Shown one piece after another: positions 34,376 to 47,278 of a stretch of DNA of 64,000 nucleotides; positions within the stretch are counted from its first letter, which is position 1, and the number at the start of each line of letters is the position of its first letter. The position numbers were made by a program, and so were the translations under genes. The notes beneath the pieces are model-generated. The model made no database searches. It was not told where the DNA came from and worked only from the letters and a program-made list of their open reading frames with translations. The stretch is from contig CM046850.1 in the NCBI GenBank assembly GCA_025618425.1, forward strand, positions 1,745,408 through 1,809,407, written 5' to 3'. The DNA is from Heliocidaris tuberculata (lineage: Eukaryota > Echinodermata > Echinoidea > Camarodonta > Echinometridae).

Positions 34376-37300
34376 TTTGGCTATTTTTCTACACCATCTG
34401 TCTTGTGATAATCTAGGCTGGGTTAACTTGCCAAAAAATATACACTCAATGAGAGTCGATACAGAAATCTATGATGGACAAAACGCAAAATATAGACATG
34501 TTGGTTTGCAAAATCTCAATCAGAATGGGTAATTTTGAAAACTAATTTCACAACCATGTGTAACTCCATTTTGTTTGACACTGAAATAACTAACATAACT
34601 AACATATAACTTTTTTCTTACATTGAATTCTCTGAACCTGATAATTTTATGGCAATAAGAGAATGTAAGAATATAGATGCAGTATTCAATGATAATACAG
34701 CACTAAAAGGGCCTATGAGAAATAGTATTTAGTTTAAAAAAAACCCAAAACAGAGCACCTCCCCCCCCCCATTTTTTTTTTTCATATTTATCGATTTATG
34801 TTGTTGTTGCTGTTGTATTTCTGCATCAGTCATTCCTATTCACGTTCATAACCATCACGTGATTACCAATTACTGTATCAGGTTCGCCAATTTATACACC
34901 CACCTCTCATCCTCTACCATTCCATATACTTCCCTCGAAAGAACTTGTTGCTTTCTTTCACCGACACCAATTAATATAACTCTGTGTCACGGGGTCCTCA
35001 CTATGGCGGTAGGCTCTCTCTTCTCCAATTTGAGTGATTAAGGTGGTTTCTCGTAAAGATCGCCTAGGGTAAGGAGTAAATTCCTGACGCCGCTGAGAGA
35101 GGTACGCGATAAATGCACAGACACGATGAGATAAGGTGTCGTGTTGATAATCAAATACCTATTTAACTATTTAAAAAATCTTAACTCTTTTTTTTTTGTT
35201 TTGGGGGGGGGGGGGGGTAAAGGGATGTGGAATCTACTGGATATATTCCCACTGCCAAAAACCTGGACCCTCGTTCTTGCGATAAGTTTTCAGCTAATAT
35301 ATGATTATATTTACCACACGAAGAAATGTAAACAAAAAAAACAAAACAAAAATCATTAGTCATGGCAACGGAACATTATTAGGAATTAAATTTATTTCAA
35401 AAGTCTAACTGTATTGTTCTACTTGTAACAAGAGATACGGATTCCAGATATTTTGATATTCCGTCCCTGCTTCCAATGAATTTGATGTAATTATCTGAAC
35501 GCAACACAAATTCGATGACACCTTTTCAATATGGCACTGCAATCTCAAAGAAACTTCTACAAATGGCGCAGACACAGGTGTCCGAAAGTTTTACAGATAG
35601 GTATTTTACATCCCTACGTAATGTATTTTCACCTCTCATTTGTTGATGTTCAACTTGAGAATTTTTTTTTTTTAGAAGATCATTACAAACCAGATTTACT
35701 TATAACATTCTGCCCCCCCCCCCAAAGGGTTTTCATTAGTCAAAAGCACTGTTTGACATGACTATGATCATTCAGGTATCGGGTAATGTGAACGCAACTA
35801 TGTATTTATATTTAGAATAGGTAATGGATATGACCACGCACTAGAGTGGAACAATATCTTCCGGTAAACTTCAAAGGATAAGTGAAAGGGACCCCACCTT
35901 AAGATCATTTACCTACTGGAGGTTAGGTGATTCAGGTTACGTCAACTTAGATTATATCTCCCATAATTCCTTTATCATTCCAAACGTTCTCTTGCATCTT
36001 TTTGACTTTTTGACATTGCATACCCCCTTCTACATGCTATGTCGATGCCTTCCCAAATAACCTTTGGCAATTAATGGAAAATTTCCTATGAAGTGTTGAA
36101 TATGTGATCAATGTGGTGAGGATTCACCCTCTCTTCGTTAGTCTTAATGAGGAAAAGAAAACTTGCTCCATGTCATCCCTCATTCTGCTTTTAAGTATGT
36201 CTCGTTATTCAATCATTCCAAATTTTGTACCATCTTCCAGGTAAATTTACGAGTCAGAGCAACAGAAAACAATTAGAGTCACTAACACAGTTTTTCTGTT
36301 TCGATCACAATTATTCAAATGAAAGAAACCCGCAGGTTTAGTTAACCTTTCAGTTTGACCAAAGATGTTGTTTTTGTTTTGTTTTGGGGGTTACTGCCTT
36401 CACGATACAGCAAAAATAGGTGAAATGCTAAAGCCTACGTGCAATAGGCGGTCCCACAGATCAGAGGGAGGAACGAGTAGACGATGTATATAATACACAG
36501 TCAAAAATGTTTTGAGCAGAAATATAACCCTACGAACATTGACAAAAGTGGATCTTTCAAACAATGGGGAAGAAAAAAATACTCATTTGATAAGCTCTCT
36601 ACCCCATCATGATTTACTTTGCCTTTGAAGTTCCTGACATATTTGCCCATTGTGCACTTCAATCTTAAATTCATTTCTTTTTAGGAAGTCTTCTGCACTT
36701 AAAAATATGTAGAGGGTGTTCAACATGACCTTCAATAATATACGTTCAAAGTGGTATTTTGCCCCCCCCCCCCCCCGGAAAAAAAAATCTTTAATTTACG
36801 GAAATAAGACTCTTATCGTGACTCTTGACAATATTATACATGGGCCTTAAAGTTGTTGCTAAACTCTTTAAAATGGTCGCAGAAGTTTGAAATGGTGGCA
36901 GAAGTAGAGACTTACAATATATAAATATATAACGAAAATGAAAGGTCCATGACAATCTTTGAAAGATTTGATCAACGTTTGGCCATGTAAACATAACATT
37001 AATATCTACTTTTGATATAAATAGTTCGAATCATATTCATATCGTAGTACGAACTAACTCTAGGATCATCGATAGCCTCATAACTAACGAGTAGTAAAAA
37101 TTAATACATACAGACATCACCAAGCTTCTCATAACCATGTGTACATATTCTTAGCATGTACTTTCAAAAACCTAAAGTATACCAATCACCTAAAAAAATA
37201 ATTTGTATACAACTGGAATGTATAAAGTTAACCTCAAAACACTTTACCTGAGCTTCTGTGGGTTAACGGTTAAGGAGTATGAGGAACAATAAAGGAAAAC

Positions 37301-39712
37301 ATAAAACCTCCTTGGGCGGAACTCAACTCCGACTACGGTTCCGCGAGGGCCTTATTTTGTGCGAGCGCGTACGGGTGCGTCCATAAATCTACTCGCAAGT
37401 CACTGTAATATTTATTTAGAGAGTACTTAAATTAATCTCTCCATAGAATTAACATTTGAAGTAGTAAACAGTAATTTTATATCCCTGCTAATCTGTCGAG
37501 ACCGATATGGGAGGAGAGCAGAACTAAACAACTAAGTAAACGAATTGAAATTAAATGATTAGACGGCATTTAGACAACCTTATGAAATGTGAATTTACAT
37601 TTCCGAAAAAAACAACAAAATGCATCTATATTTCTTATCATATGACTTTCGCGTTGCACAATACAGATGATGTAGTAGGTGAGTCATTTAATCATAATCT
37701 AGTTTCCATATCAATTTGAGTGGAATTAAATTTTACTTTCCTGTCGTGTCACATTCATATCTACTCTGTCAAAAATCATTGTGAAACAAGGAAATTTCTA
37801 ATAAAAATGAACAAGGTGTACACGAAACACTCATGTATTAATCTTCATCACGACCCCTCTGTCGGAATAATCAATCATCGTTTACATTTTATAAAACATT
37901 TAGGGACGAGTTAGCCACTATGATGTCATGCTAAACGTAAAGTGCATGATTTGTTGTATTTCAGAAAAGAAACGAAGTGATCGTTTGTCGTTAAGTGGAA
38001 ATATATACGCAGAGAGAGAGAGAGGGGGGGGGGGGGGGGGGGGGGAGAGAGATAGAGGGAGAGAGGAGGAAAGTGGGAGAGACATAGGCCGTTTCATATA
38101 TTTAGACAAAAGATGATGTGACATAACCTCATTAATTTTAATTGAATGCAATTGCAAAATGAAAAACGTGTATTATGTGATAAATTTATAGATGATAGTA
38201 TAAAATTATATTAAAGTAAAATAACCTGATGAGCAGGCATAAGGTAGCAATACCAAGGCTACAAACGATACGTAAATTTCCACAGTAATTATTTTTACGT
38301 GCGTACTTTGGTAATAACACTATTCTTGTAATTATGTAACATTAAAATCAACTCTTAACTTTGTATGTTCATTATCCAATGGCATGATAGATGGTTTGGA
38401 TGGAATTTGTCAGGAGTTCGCTGTCTATCGACCCAATTTCTAGTAATGATTTACACACAATTAAGGTTGTTTCAAATTGGGATAATAAATTGCCTAACAA
38501 ACGTTGATGGCCTACAAATGCGAAGATACGTGTATGCACTTATCGGAGCGAGTAACTAACAAAACTAAGGAGAAAGAAGCTTCTATCATTTGGAAGGTTT
38601 GGTGGTTAAAACGCCAAGCACTCTGGAAATTTATATTTAGAATATCCATTCTTAGAGTTTTGCGGAAGCAATTAATACATTTGTAATTACATTTTGTTAC
38701 CTTGATTGAAGCTTTACAAATAAGAGCATTTTAGATGAAAAATTATGCATTGTTTCTTGAAGATCTAATGCAAAGAAATCACGGCACATTGTAGGGGAAA
38801 GAAGTGAAGTCATCATAAATAGCATCAAACATTGTTACAAACTATATCATATCGACAATCATCGGGATAAATCTTTCTAGATTTTATTAACTAATTATTC
38901 ATAAGAAGACACAATCAATAAAATTGAGTAAAGACAATAGGATGACGCATTATCATCTAAAAAAATGTTTTATATAAGATTTCCCAATTTCAACTACAAT
39001 TTGTCATTCAACTGATGATGTGAAAAGGGGAGCTACTCAATGATACACAGCTTGGTAACTTAATATCTTATAAAGATAACATTCAACAGACTACACAAAT
39101 GTTTTGACCAAGGATTTTGAGTTTATATGGACGCAGATACAATAACCCAACTTCATGAAGACACTGGCTAGAGAACAATAGACAACAATCAAGTCATCGA
39201 ATAGGAACTGTCGTTTTCTAGGAGGGAACACACCCTCTTAAAGAATAGGTGAGCCCCGTTGCCGTGGTTTACCTGAATTTCTAAATCATTAATATCGAAA
39301 GGAGAGATGGGAGGTTAAGAGGTGCGCCTTTCCCTCCCAGGTACAGATGGAGCCGAATGATAAACTGACGATGATATCTTATACTAATTGACAAATACAA
39401 TTTTACTTCTTTCTGATAGTTCAAGCAAAATCACGCCCCCCCCCAAAAAAAAATGCAATTGACTTTTGTCAATTTGACATAGATACTCGCACTTACTATG
39501 GAAAGAGATGTAGCTCAACACGATCGTGAATAACATTGGATCCTAGAAGTTAACCCCCTAGTTTTTGAAGGTGAATTAGAGCTAGCGAGGTAGGACGACA
39601 GTCATTAGATTTGCCAAACAACAAGGAAAAAACAAATTTTACTTGATCGTGTAAGCATGATTGAATCGACAGTTAGTTATAAGTTCAATTGCAAATTAGC
39701 ATATTCAGTATT
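34376..39712. other. Gene desert with homopolymer tracts
   Basis: Over 5 kb of AT-rich DNA. It has C or G runs at about 34760, 35205, 35715, 36763, 38028 and 39437, a GA/G tract at 38005-38075, and a GC-richer patch near 37310-37385. No open frame shows a domain, and I recognise no mobile element, though old ones may be hidden. Confidence 0.45.
38005..38075. repeat. GA repeat split by a poly-G run
   Basis: GAGAGA, then about 18 G, then GAGA-rich sequence. Opposing frames (ERERGGGG and PPPLSLSL) are artefacts. Confidence 0.95.
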
Positions 39713-39792
39713 TTAACCCATAGACTACGGGAACCCGGTGGCTCCTGTATTAAGCCCATGAGAGGTAAAGAATTCAGTAGTCAACGGGTTAA
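39713..39792. mobile_element. 80-bp TTAA-bounded miniature element
   Basis: TTAACCCATAGACTAC at the left end is mirrored by GTAGTCAACGGGTTAA at the right. It is a very short inverted-repeat element whose TTAA ends resemble those of the element at 24462. Confidence 0.7.
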
Positions 39793-42114
39793 GAACTAAA
39801 TAAGCTCCTAAGGCTACAGTATTTTCCCCTTGTAATATACGAGTATTCTGACCGCATATCTTTCAAGGGTCCTACAAAAAGCTACAAGATGGATTCCATG
39901 GTTTTGCTGATCGGAGTATGATGTTCCCCACTGCCCGTATTGTTTGAGGATTCTTTTTTAGCAGTGACGTACAGGCTACCTAATGTGTTATCTTTTCAAA
40001 GGGTAATGCCATTTATTTGCCAACTTCTGGCCAACAGATCTTCTTGTGTGTATTTTCACTGTAAGCACGTTTGTGGGCATGTTGTATCCTCGAGGAAGTA
40101 TGTCTCTTCTTAACATGCCTATCTGGCGGCGGAAAAGGTACTTCGTTATCTTCAACAGGCTTTAGAAAAGCTAACACAAGTGGTGATTAAAGTACTGGTG
40201 TGCTCAGTGGATCCATTAATGCTACCACTAAATTGGAAGTCAAAGAACCCAAAGTTTGTCCCTTTTTTGTGAATGGGTCTTCATCAAGTCAACCGCATAA
40301 ACCGTCCCGGCCACAGTAGAAAAAAGACTTCAAACTACGCTAAGTGGTCTACTTGTTGCTTTCTTTCACTTCTAGTATAGGCAAAGGATCAATAAGACGC
40401 CATTAAATGTCTCTTGAGAGAGCGGCATGAGTGGGATATCATGATCGCAATCACTAGGACATAGCGAGCGGTGACTAATGATCACTATCACTAGGTTAAA
40501 GTGAGCAGTAGGGTAGAGTGACTAAAGGTTTGGATTTACATGATTATGTCATGCATGCAGGTCTAACAGGTTGACTACGACAAGCGGTCTTGTGACAACA
40601 AATTGAGCGTGACTCAGTAGGCTAATCTACAGGTTTAGGATACGAGGAGATGGGTTCATGTATCTCCTTCAATTACCGAAATAGGAGTGTCGAACGGATA
40701 CATTCATACATCACATGTATATCAATGTGCACGCCATTTATCAATTAAGCTGTCTTTATATTGCAGAATAGCATGGTTTGCCGCCACCTCCTAAATGTTT
40801 TTTTTTTCCATTTTTATAAATTATCTATATAAAATAATTTATGTCATGAGCGCATTCATTGGCTAGCTAAAAAACTACTTTTATACCGACTTGGAAAATA
40901 TAAACCAAACAATAAACTTGCTATAAAACGTGACAAGCATTCGCAGGAATGAAAGAAGTCCATTAGACAATTTTAGCAGATACTGAGATACAAAAGTGTA
41001 GATTCACTTGACCATATATATTGTGTGGAGATGTTAATATGAGTTAAAATTTTAGAGACCCCCACCCCCCCCCCCCCTGCTAATCATTGTGATCAGTGAT
41101 ATGTTATAATGCTAAACACCATCTTATTTTGAGGTTTATTACTTTAAGAAAAATATGGCTAAAATTTTTGATAAATGAAAAAGCTTTCGGCGGCTCCGCA
41201 AGTGTGACGCTATCAGAAAGACTGCTTTGGTGGATTTTATGGGCGATCAAAACATGCGTGGACTTTAATATGGTTAAAAGGCAATGAAGGGTTTACGTTT
41301 AATTTGACCCGAAATTTACTTTACTGAGACATAATTGCTTATCTCATCTATTCATCTAAAACAACTAGTCATCTACAAGAAATCAGAAAGCAAACAGACA
41401 AGTGATTAGCTTCCGAAAACTAAACCACTTTTGTTTTGCTCAACCAAGCCTTTTGGAAAAACACATCAACCTGACGAATAATAACTGCCCATTTCATTTA
41501 TGTTTTTGTAAAAAGGGAATCCAATATATTCGAGTAGCATTCAGAGCACACAAATGTCTCATTTTTTTGAAAACTTTCTAAACCCTAGCCTGTCTCGATA
41601 TGACAAAACTAATAAAAAAAAGGTCAATAAAATGTCCGAATCCACTTGAATTACTATGATCCAACATCATATCGATCACATTAATCATGTTGATACTGCA
41701 AAATGACATCAGACCCATCCAGAGGCTATTGAAGGAGAATTATCGCGATGAAAACATCATAATCTGTGTCGCTTACACATTTCTAAATGCATGTTCAGGG
41801 AAATGGAAAGTGGCAGATTGATGTATACTGTCAATGGAATAGACCATTTATTTCATTGTGCTCTGCATTAATGATATCCCGGGTAAGTGAGGTACCCATT
41901 GGTTGTGAAACATAATACTTTTACCATGTTTACTAGATTTAAAAACTGATTCGGGTAAAGATGGAACATTTCAGCAAGCTACTCGCTTTTCAATAACAAA
42001 GGAATGTGAAGAGGAGGTGGGGGGGGGGGGGGGTTGCTAGAACAACCTTAACGCCTTTCACATGAAACGACAATGCTTAAAATTTATCGATGTCCTATAT
42101 GCCTAGATTTTAGG
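39793..42114. other. No gene; one short direct repeat
   Basis: At 40443-40520 a ~42-bp unit (GATCGCAATCACTAGGACAT and GATCACTATCACTAGGTTAA) is duplicated in diverged form. There is a C run near 41062 and a G run near 42020. No gene was seen. Confidence 0.45.
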
Positions 42115-42272
42115 CTCCTGTGTCCCGTTTCATAAAACATGTTATCAGTAACAACTGCCACATTTCTATGACAAATTTCCTCTTAGCCAATCAGATGCAG
42201 GGATTTCAGTAACTTGTAACAACAATCGTAACTTGTTATTGATAACAAGTTTAATGAAACGGGGCCCAGGAG
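42115..42272. mobile_element. Palindromic MITE
   Basis: CTCCTGTGTCCCGTTTCATAA on the left mirrors TTAATGAAACGGGGCCCAGGAG on the right. GTTATCAGTAACAACTG is mirrored by CTTGTTATTGATAACAAG. This arrangement (GGGCCCGTTTCATAAA with GTTATCA) is one I associate with widespread animal miniature elements; that comparison is from memory. Confidence 0.78.
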
Positions 42273-42461
42273 TTTTTCTCCCTCAGAAATTACGGAAATG
42301 CCTTATTATACTTCTTTTTCTGCCGGAATACCATTATTCAACATTCCATAAAGTCCTAGAGTGAATTTTCAAAAGACAGTAGTAGAACAAAAAGTAATTC
42401 TAGTTATGGAATTGAAACTAATTATTAGAACTGAGGCTGGCGAGGCTACTTTGAAGCTTTT

Positions 42462-42672
42462 AGTAATTTTATTATTTATTTATTTTTTAAAGAAACACAC
42501 GCACAAAAGTACTGATATGCCCCAAAACCATTCATTCAATGCACGGTAAAAGAGCAATGAAAATAAAATGTCTTCCTGAAGGGCATAAGTGCCGTACCGG
42601 GGATCCACACCACGATTCTTGCATTTCCAATCCAGTATTTTTAACCACTCGGCTACAAATCTCTACTACGAC
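42462..42672 (-). mobile_element. tRNA-derived SINE, family C copy 1
   Basis: The minus strand carries GTAGCCGAGTGGTTAAA (Ser/Leu-tRNA-like box A), a worn box B GTGGATCCCC, then GGCACTTATGCCCTTCAGGA and CATTGCTCTTTTACCGTGCAT. It ends in an AAATAAATAATAAAA tail. The body after the tRNA head matches the SINE at 45006. Confidence 0.8.
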
Positions 42673-43324
42673 GATATCTATCAATTGTAAATTATCTTTG
42701 TCAATAATCCGAATAAGATGGGAAAAATTCAGAAAAGAGGTAAATTTACATCATAAAAATCAACTGAAAAAAATTGTCAAAGCTGGCTAATTGCCAATTA
42801 ATAACAAACAACGACATCAACATCAATCAAAACAACGAACAAGCTTTCGTCGGCAATCGTACGCACTTAGGTTTGTGTAAGAATACCTCTAATGGCCATT
42901 TGAAAAGAGACCAAGTTCAACCTGAAAACACAATTCTATTTTTCATCAATAAATTTCAGTTTTAGTTTTCCTTCTCTATTCGTTTATAGAATTACTGGTT
43001 TGACCTCGACCTCTGAAAACTGCGTTATTGTTGCGCGCATCTCGCTTTCGACAACAGAAAAATCGACTTTTTCGATAACAAATAGCGCTTAGGTATAATG
43101 CAATAGTTCTGTGGTTCATTGTCACAAAATGCTGTTTAAAAGAAGGTCATTACAGCACTTGGCAAAACAAAAAAAAAAAAAAAAAAAAAAAAAGGCAAAG
43201 CGTTTCCACTTTATTATATGCCTTTCATACTATAGCTAAACCCATGGTTGTATTTACCAAACACTTTGCGAGCACATAGAGACGTTATGTCACAAGATCT
43301 ACAAAAACAAAATAAACATTCTAG
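42673..43324. other. No gene; poly-A run
   Basis: An A run at about 43170-43192; otherwise no supported feature. Confidence 0.45.
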
Positions 43325-43525
43325 TGTGGTTTATTGGTGAAGGCTATCAGCTCTCATATGAGAGATCCTAGGTTCGATCCTTACTCGTTGCTTACATCAT
43401 TCTACGAGGTATTTCACCTGCATTTGCCCCTCTCTACACAGGTGTATTAAATGGGAACATGGCAAGACAGGGGTAATAATAATTGCGTAACCCTCAGGAA
43501 GAGCAGTATCAATAAAGTTGAGGCT
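43325..43525 (+). mobile_element. tRNA-derived SINE, family B copy 3
   Basis: Best head of the family in this window: box A TGGTTTATTGGTGAAGG (43327-43343) and box B GGTTCGATCC (43371-43380). A body with CAGGTGTATTAAATGGG, CCTCAGGAAGAG and TTGAGGCTACCC follows. ATT repeats come after it, at about 43550-43575. Confidence 0.85.
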
Positions 43526-44593
43526 ACCCGTGGTAAATAAGACTATTAAGACGTATTATTATTATTATTATTCATTATTATAGATGATACATATTTTTCT
43601 ATCTCCGCTGTTGAAGTTTATTTCACACCGTTTCATCTATATCAGAGTGTACCTGTGAAATAATTTGCATAACGCACTTCCCCTCAGACCACTCGAAATG
43701 ATATCGTGTGTCATGTCTGGCGTTAAAGTCATCATTTTTATCAACCAATTTACATTTGTATTATTGATGACGCTCTAAGCCTGTATAAATATACACCCAA
43801 CGTGAGAGACTCTTATCCATTAAACCTGATGGAATGATTATTCTGGTATTGACCCCTCGATATTGGCGCATTTATTACTATGATTGAAGTTGACAGATCA
43901 GTAATGGAAAGATAAAATTCGTTTAAAGACCACACTCCCTGGCCCCAACCCGACCCACCAGGATCGCATTAGGATTTTTTTTTTTTTTGAATAGATTTTT
44001 AATAGTAAATTTAATAGTAATATAAGTCGCGATGGTGTTAATTGCATGGAGTACTAAAGCTAGTTTTATAGTTCACTTCCTAAAATTATATAGGAAATGG
44101 GGAAGCGCACTTTATGATCAATATACAATTGTAATTGATGCTCTATATGAAAATTGAAATAGTAGGTATTGATATGGTGACCTTGTACTTGCGTTGTGAA
44201 CTGCGATAAAGTCCAATTCCAGTTTTCTATTTAGACGAATGCATAATATAGTCACAAGTCGCGAGTGGCATGCAAGGTTAGTCGCCCACATACAGTTTTT
44301 ATAATTGCAGAACATGTATAATGAGAATATTTCGGTAGGTGGAACTGAGTGCTTTTAACCTGAATTTCCAATAAAATCTAAAAAATATAAAAATATCCAT
44401 GACGATTTTCATAGATTTATAATGTGCATTGTAATACGTACTTTAAATTTTAAGTAATTAGGGGGTAAAGTTTTCTATTTATAGTCTGAAATCTGAAACT
44501 GCCTTCCTGGTTTGATATTAAAAATGATGTCGACAATGGAGGGTTTGTTCCTGTAACCTCAACGATTCTATATTACATCATTATTTTTCATTT
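43526..44593. other. No gene seen
   Basis: AT-rich sequence with an ATT repeat just after the SINE and a T run at about 43976-43988. Confidence 0.4.
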
Positions 44594-44863
44594 TGCTTGG
44601 CACAGAACTGTGAGGGTGAACAGAAATTTAAAGTCATGAGAGGGTCAGAAAAGGACGATTTTAGAATGTAGAGAGATCCGGAGCAGAGGTGGAGGGAGAG
44701 AAAGAGAGAGATCCGAAGCATTATATATAAAATATAATGCTTCAGATCTCTCTCTTTCTTTCCCTCCACCTCTCTCTCTTTCTCTCTACATTCTAAAATC
44801 ATCCTTTTCTGACCCTCTCATGACTTTAAATTTCTGTTCACCCTCACAGTTCTGTGCCAAGCA
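44594..44863. repeat. Near-perfect ~270-bp palindrome
   Basis: TGCTTGGCACAGAACTGTGA at the left end and its exact complement TCACAGTTCTGTGCCAAGCA at the right end open arms of about 130 bp. The arms stay almost identical through GGGTGAACAG, AAAGTCATGAGAGGGTCAG and TTTTAGAATGTAGAGAGA, up to a centre near 44729 (GCATTATATA...TATAATGC). A few differences lie in the GA-rich part. There is almost no spacer. High arm identity points to a recent inverted duplication or strong arm-to-arm gene conversion. Confidence 0.93.
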
Positions 44864-44865
44864 TA

Positions 44866-44923
<58 letters not shown>
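44864..44923. repeat. (TA)n microsatellite next to the palindrome
   Basis: An essentially pure run of about 28 TA units, starting right after the palindrome's right arm. Confidence 0.97.
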
Positions 44924-44926
<3 letters not shown>

Positions 44927-45005
44927 CAGCAGGCCGACTTTGCAGTATGTGTGTTTGTGTGTGTGTATGTAATTGACTTTTGACAGACGTGGTCCAGTGG
45001 TGGAG

Positions 45006-45213
45006 GTGCCGTGGTCCAGTGGTTTAAGGCGCTTGACTGGAGATGCGAGGATCGGGCGTTCGATTCCCGGCACGGCACTTATGCCCTTGAGCAAGGCATT
45101 TTATCTACATTGCTCTTTTATCGTACATCAAATAAATGAAGTGCTAAAAGGCATATTGATACCAGCTACCAGCGTGTGCATTTGTGTTATTAAAAAAAAA
45201 AAAAAAAAAAAAA
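45006..45213 (+). mobile_element. tRNA-derived SINE with poly(A) tail, family C copy 2
   Basis: The head has a tRNA-like acceptor stem, GTGCCGT (45006-45012) pairing with ACGGCAC (45072-45078). Box A is TGGTCCAGTGGTTTAAGG and box B GTTCGATTCCC (45058-45068). The T-arm carries an extra base and the copy continues into a body, so it is a SINE rather than a tRNA gene. The body (GGCACTTATGCCCTTGAGC, ATTGCTCTTTTATCG) matches 42462-42672. It ends in a poly-A run at 45191-45213. A partial second box A (CGTGGTCCAGTGG) lies just upstream, at about 44988. Confidence 0.9.
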
Positions 45214-45239
45214 ATATCAATTAAGTATGATTATTTACG

Positions 45240-45368
45240 TCTGGGACTGACCTTTAACATCACCATCCGAAATACGTGACTGAGATTCGAACCTGGGTCC
45301 GACCAGAGTTAGTCTGTAGGCGAATACAAAGAGCTTTCCGCAGACGTTACCGCTGGACCAACTCATAA
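45240..45368 (-). mobile_element. tRNA-derived SINE (second type), head part
   Basis: The minus strand shows GAGTTGGTCCAGCGGTAACG as box A and CAGGTTCGAATCTCAGTCAC as the box B region. A long variable-arm-like insert lies between them, as in Ser/Leu tRNAs. The tail after box B is short and runs towards the end of the neighbouring SINE. Confidence 0.7.
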
Positions 45369-45788
45369 ACCCCTATTTTCCACATGCCTTTTGTACACAC
45401 TGCCTCGTACTGAACGATGAGGGCTCTATATCAATCGTGCGTTATACCCCGTTTTCGGAGTGTAAACCTGTACTCGGTTTTCCGAAGTTGGGTCTGACTG
45501 ATATTAAGCAAGATGAAAACTAGTAATATACAGATGATGAATTGCAATGAGTAGGTTATACAACCTTTCCGAACTCGAGGTGAGCCTGTGTGCATAACAT
45601 CTATCAAACAAAGAAGTAGGTTAAGTGAGGTTTAGTCCTGTTTGGTTTAGTCCCGTTATGTTTTCTATAAATCATAATTATGAGAATCACAGTCGTGAGC
45701 ATTACGTCAAAACAAGAACTACTATTATAATACGTAATTCCTAATCGGGTGAGGAAGGGTGTGGGAATGAGTGCCCTCTCTACTTTTA
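45369..45788. other. No gene seen
   Basis: Unique-looking sequence without a supported feature. Confidence 0.4.
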
Positions 45789-46060
45789 CCCCCCCCCCCC
45801 CCTCCCCCCCCCAAAAAAAAAAAACAACAACAACAACAAAACAAAAAACAAAAAACAAACAAACAAAAACACAAAAAAAACACCAAAAAAACACACAAAA
45901 AAAGAAAAGAAAACAAAAACAAAACAAAACAAAACAAACAACCCCTCAAAAAACGACAACAAACAAACAAACAAACAAAAAACACACACAAAAAAAAACA
46001 CCAACAAAAAAAAACAAAAACAAACAAACAAACAAACAAACAAACACAAACAAAAAAAAG
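45789..46060. repeat. C run followed by (CAAA)n-like A-rich DNA
   Basis: A run of C, then about 250 bases made almost entirely of CAAA/CAAAA units on the plus strand. Long Lys/Gln/Asn/Thr-rich or Phe/Cys/Val-rich frames on both strands are artefacts. Confidence 0.95.
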
Positions 46061-47056
46061 CCACCAAACGCTGTCTCCCTTGAATGGACCTATGGCATAT
46101 ATGAGTAATTGTGGTATGGCCAGCAAATTAGTACTATACTGATATTTTATTGATTATGAACCTGTGAACCATCCTGTTTAGAGGTTTAAAAAACAACAAC
46201 AGCAAAAAAACAACAACAACAACAAAATGATAAACAACTATATATTAACAAAAACACGAAAAAAGAAAGAGCGAGAAAAAAAAAATATCACAAAGACCTT
46301 TCAGGTAGACCTTCATTTATTTATAATTACACAGCTATATGATGCTTGTCGAATTACGTATTCCATTGGAACAAATGAGAAGAAAAAAATAATTTAATTC
46401 TCGATATATCATGTCACCTGTCTGGGCGCTAATTAGTTCTGAATATTTGCAGTGATGCATGTCTATAACTCAGTTCTTATTATATTCGCTTCGAATAATA
46501 TTCAACTCCATTTTGCGTATAACAATAGTTGTATAATGCATTCATTAATTTTAAAATAAAATATTGTCATCGAACGTCACTTTATGACTTGTCTCTTTCG
46601 CCATGTTTGCTTTATGTGTGTAATGATGCAGAACTCTATTTAGAGACGATTCATTTTTAAAAATCTTCACTGACAAAAAGAAAGAGGAAAGGTTTGCTAT
46701 ACTGAATCATTCTTTGCATGTCTCTCATCTTAATCTTTCATATGCCCCTTTACCGAAACGAAACTTGCTGACGTGAGACGTTATCCCATCAGGGCAGACA
46801 CGTTTTTTGAGATCCGCGCATTTAAGTTAACACGGTAAGCCGACTTGAATGCACTGATCTCAGAAAAACGTGCACGTATTTGCTAACTGAATGCACGTTT
46901 GTGAATTTGGTTGACTGGTGTTTTTTTAAGTGAATGCTTGGAATCTTAATTTAAATTACGGAATTCGCGTTAAATTGAATCCACGAAAAATGAACTTGAG
47001 TGATCGAATGGGTTACATTTAATTTTTTTTTTGTATTATAGTTAAAGGTCTGTATG
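46061..47056. other. No gene; CAA-rich run
   Basis: A CAA-rich tract at about 46190-46230; otherwise AT-rich DNA with nothing supported. Confidence 0.45.
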
Positions 47057-47245
47057 GCCCGAATTCACGAAAGAGGCTTATCATATGGTCTAAACCACCG
47101 CCGTGGACTAAAATAACTTTAAATAAGCGTATATAAGTGCATTACTGTACGCCCATTGGACATGAGGTCATGCGCGTACTATAAACGCCTATGGCCATGG
47201 AAGTTTAAACCATGGGTAAGATAAACCTCTTTTGTGAATTCGAGT
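47057..47245. mobile_element. Palindromic MITE
   Basis: CCCGAATTCACGAAAGAGGC is mirrored by CTCTTTTGTGAATTCGAGT. TTATC..GGTCTAAACCA is mirrored by TTTAAACCATGGGTAAGATAA. Arms are about 55 bp around a ~75-bp middle. It is a non-coding miniature element of the kind common in marine invertebrates. Confidence 0.78.
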
Positions 47246-47278
47246 CTATGACTTGACTTTCACTCAAAAAGGTTGAGG

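Noticed and set aside
45006..45078. Functional tRNA gene
   Set aside because: The T-arm has an extra base, the variable region is irregular and the sequence continues into a SINE body with poly-A.
44786..45094. Minus-strand frames of 86-102 residues with YIYIYI
   Set aside because: They run through the TA repeat and the SINE and palindrome; they are not genes.
45725..46142. Long frames on both strands (up to 133 residues) rich in Cys/Phe/Val or Lys/Gln/Thr
   Set aside because: They are translations of a CAAA-type simple repeat and a C run.
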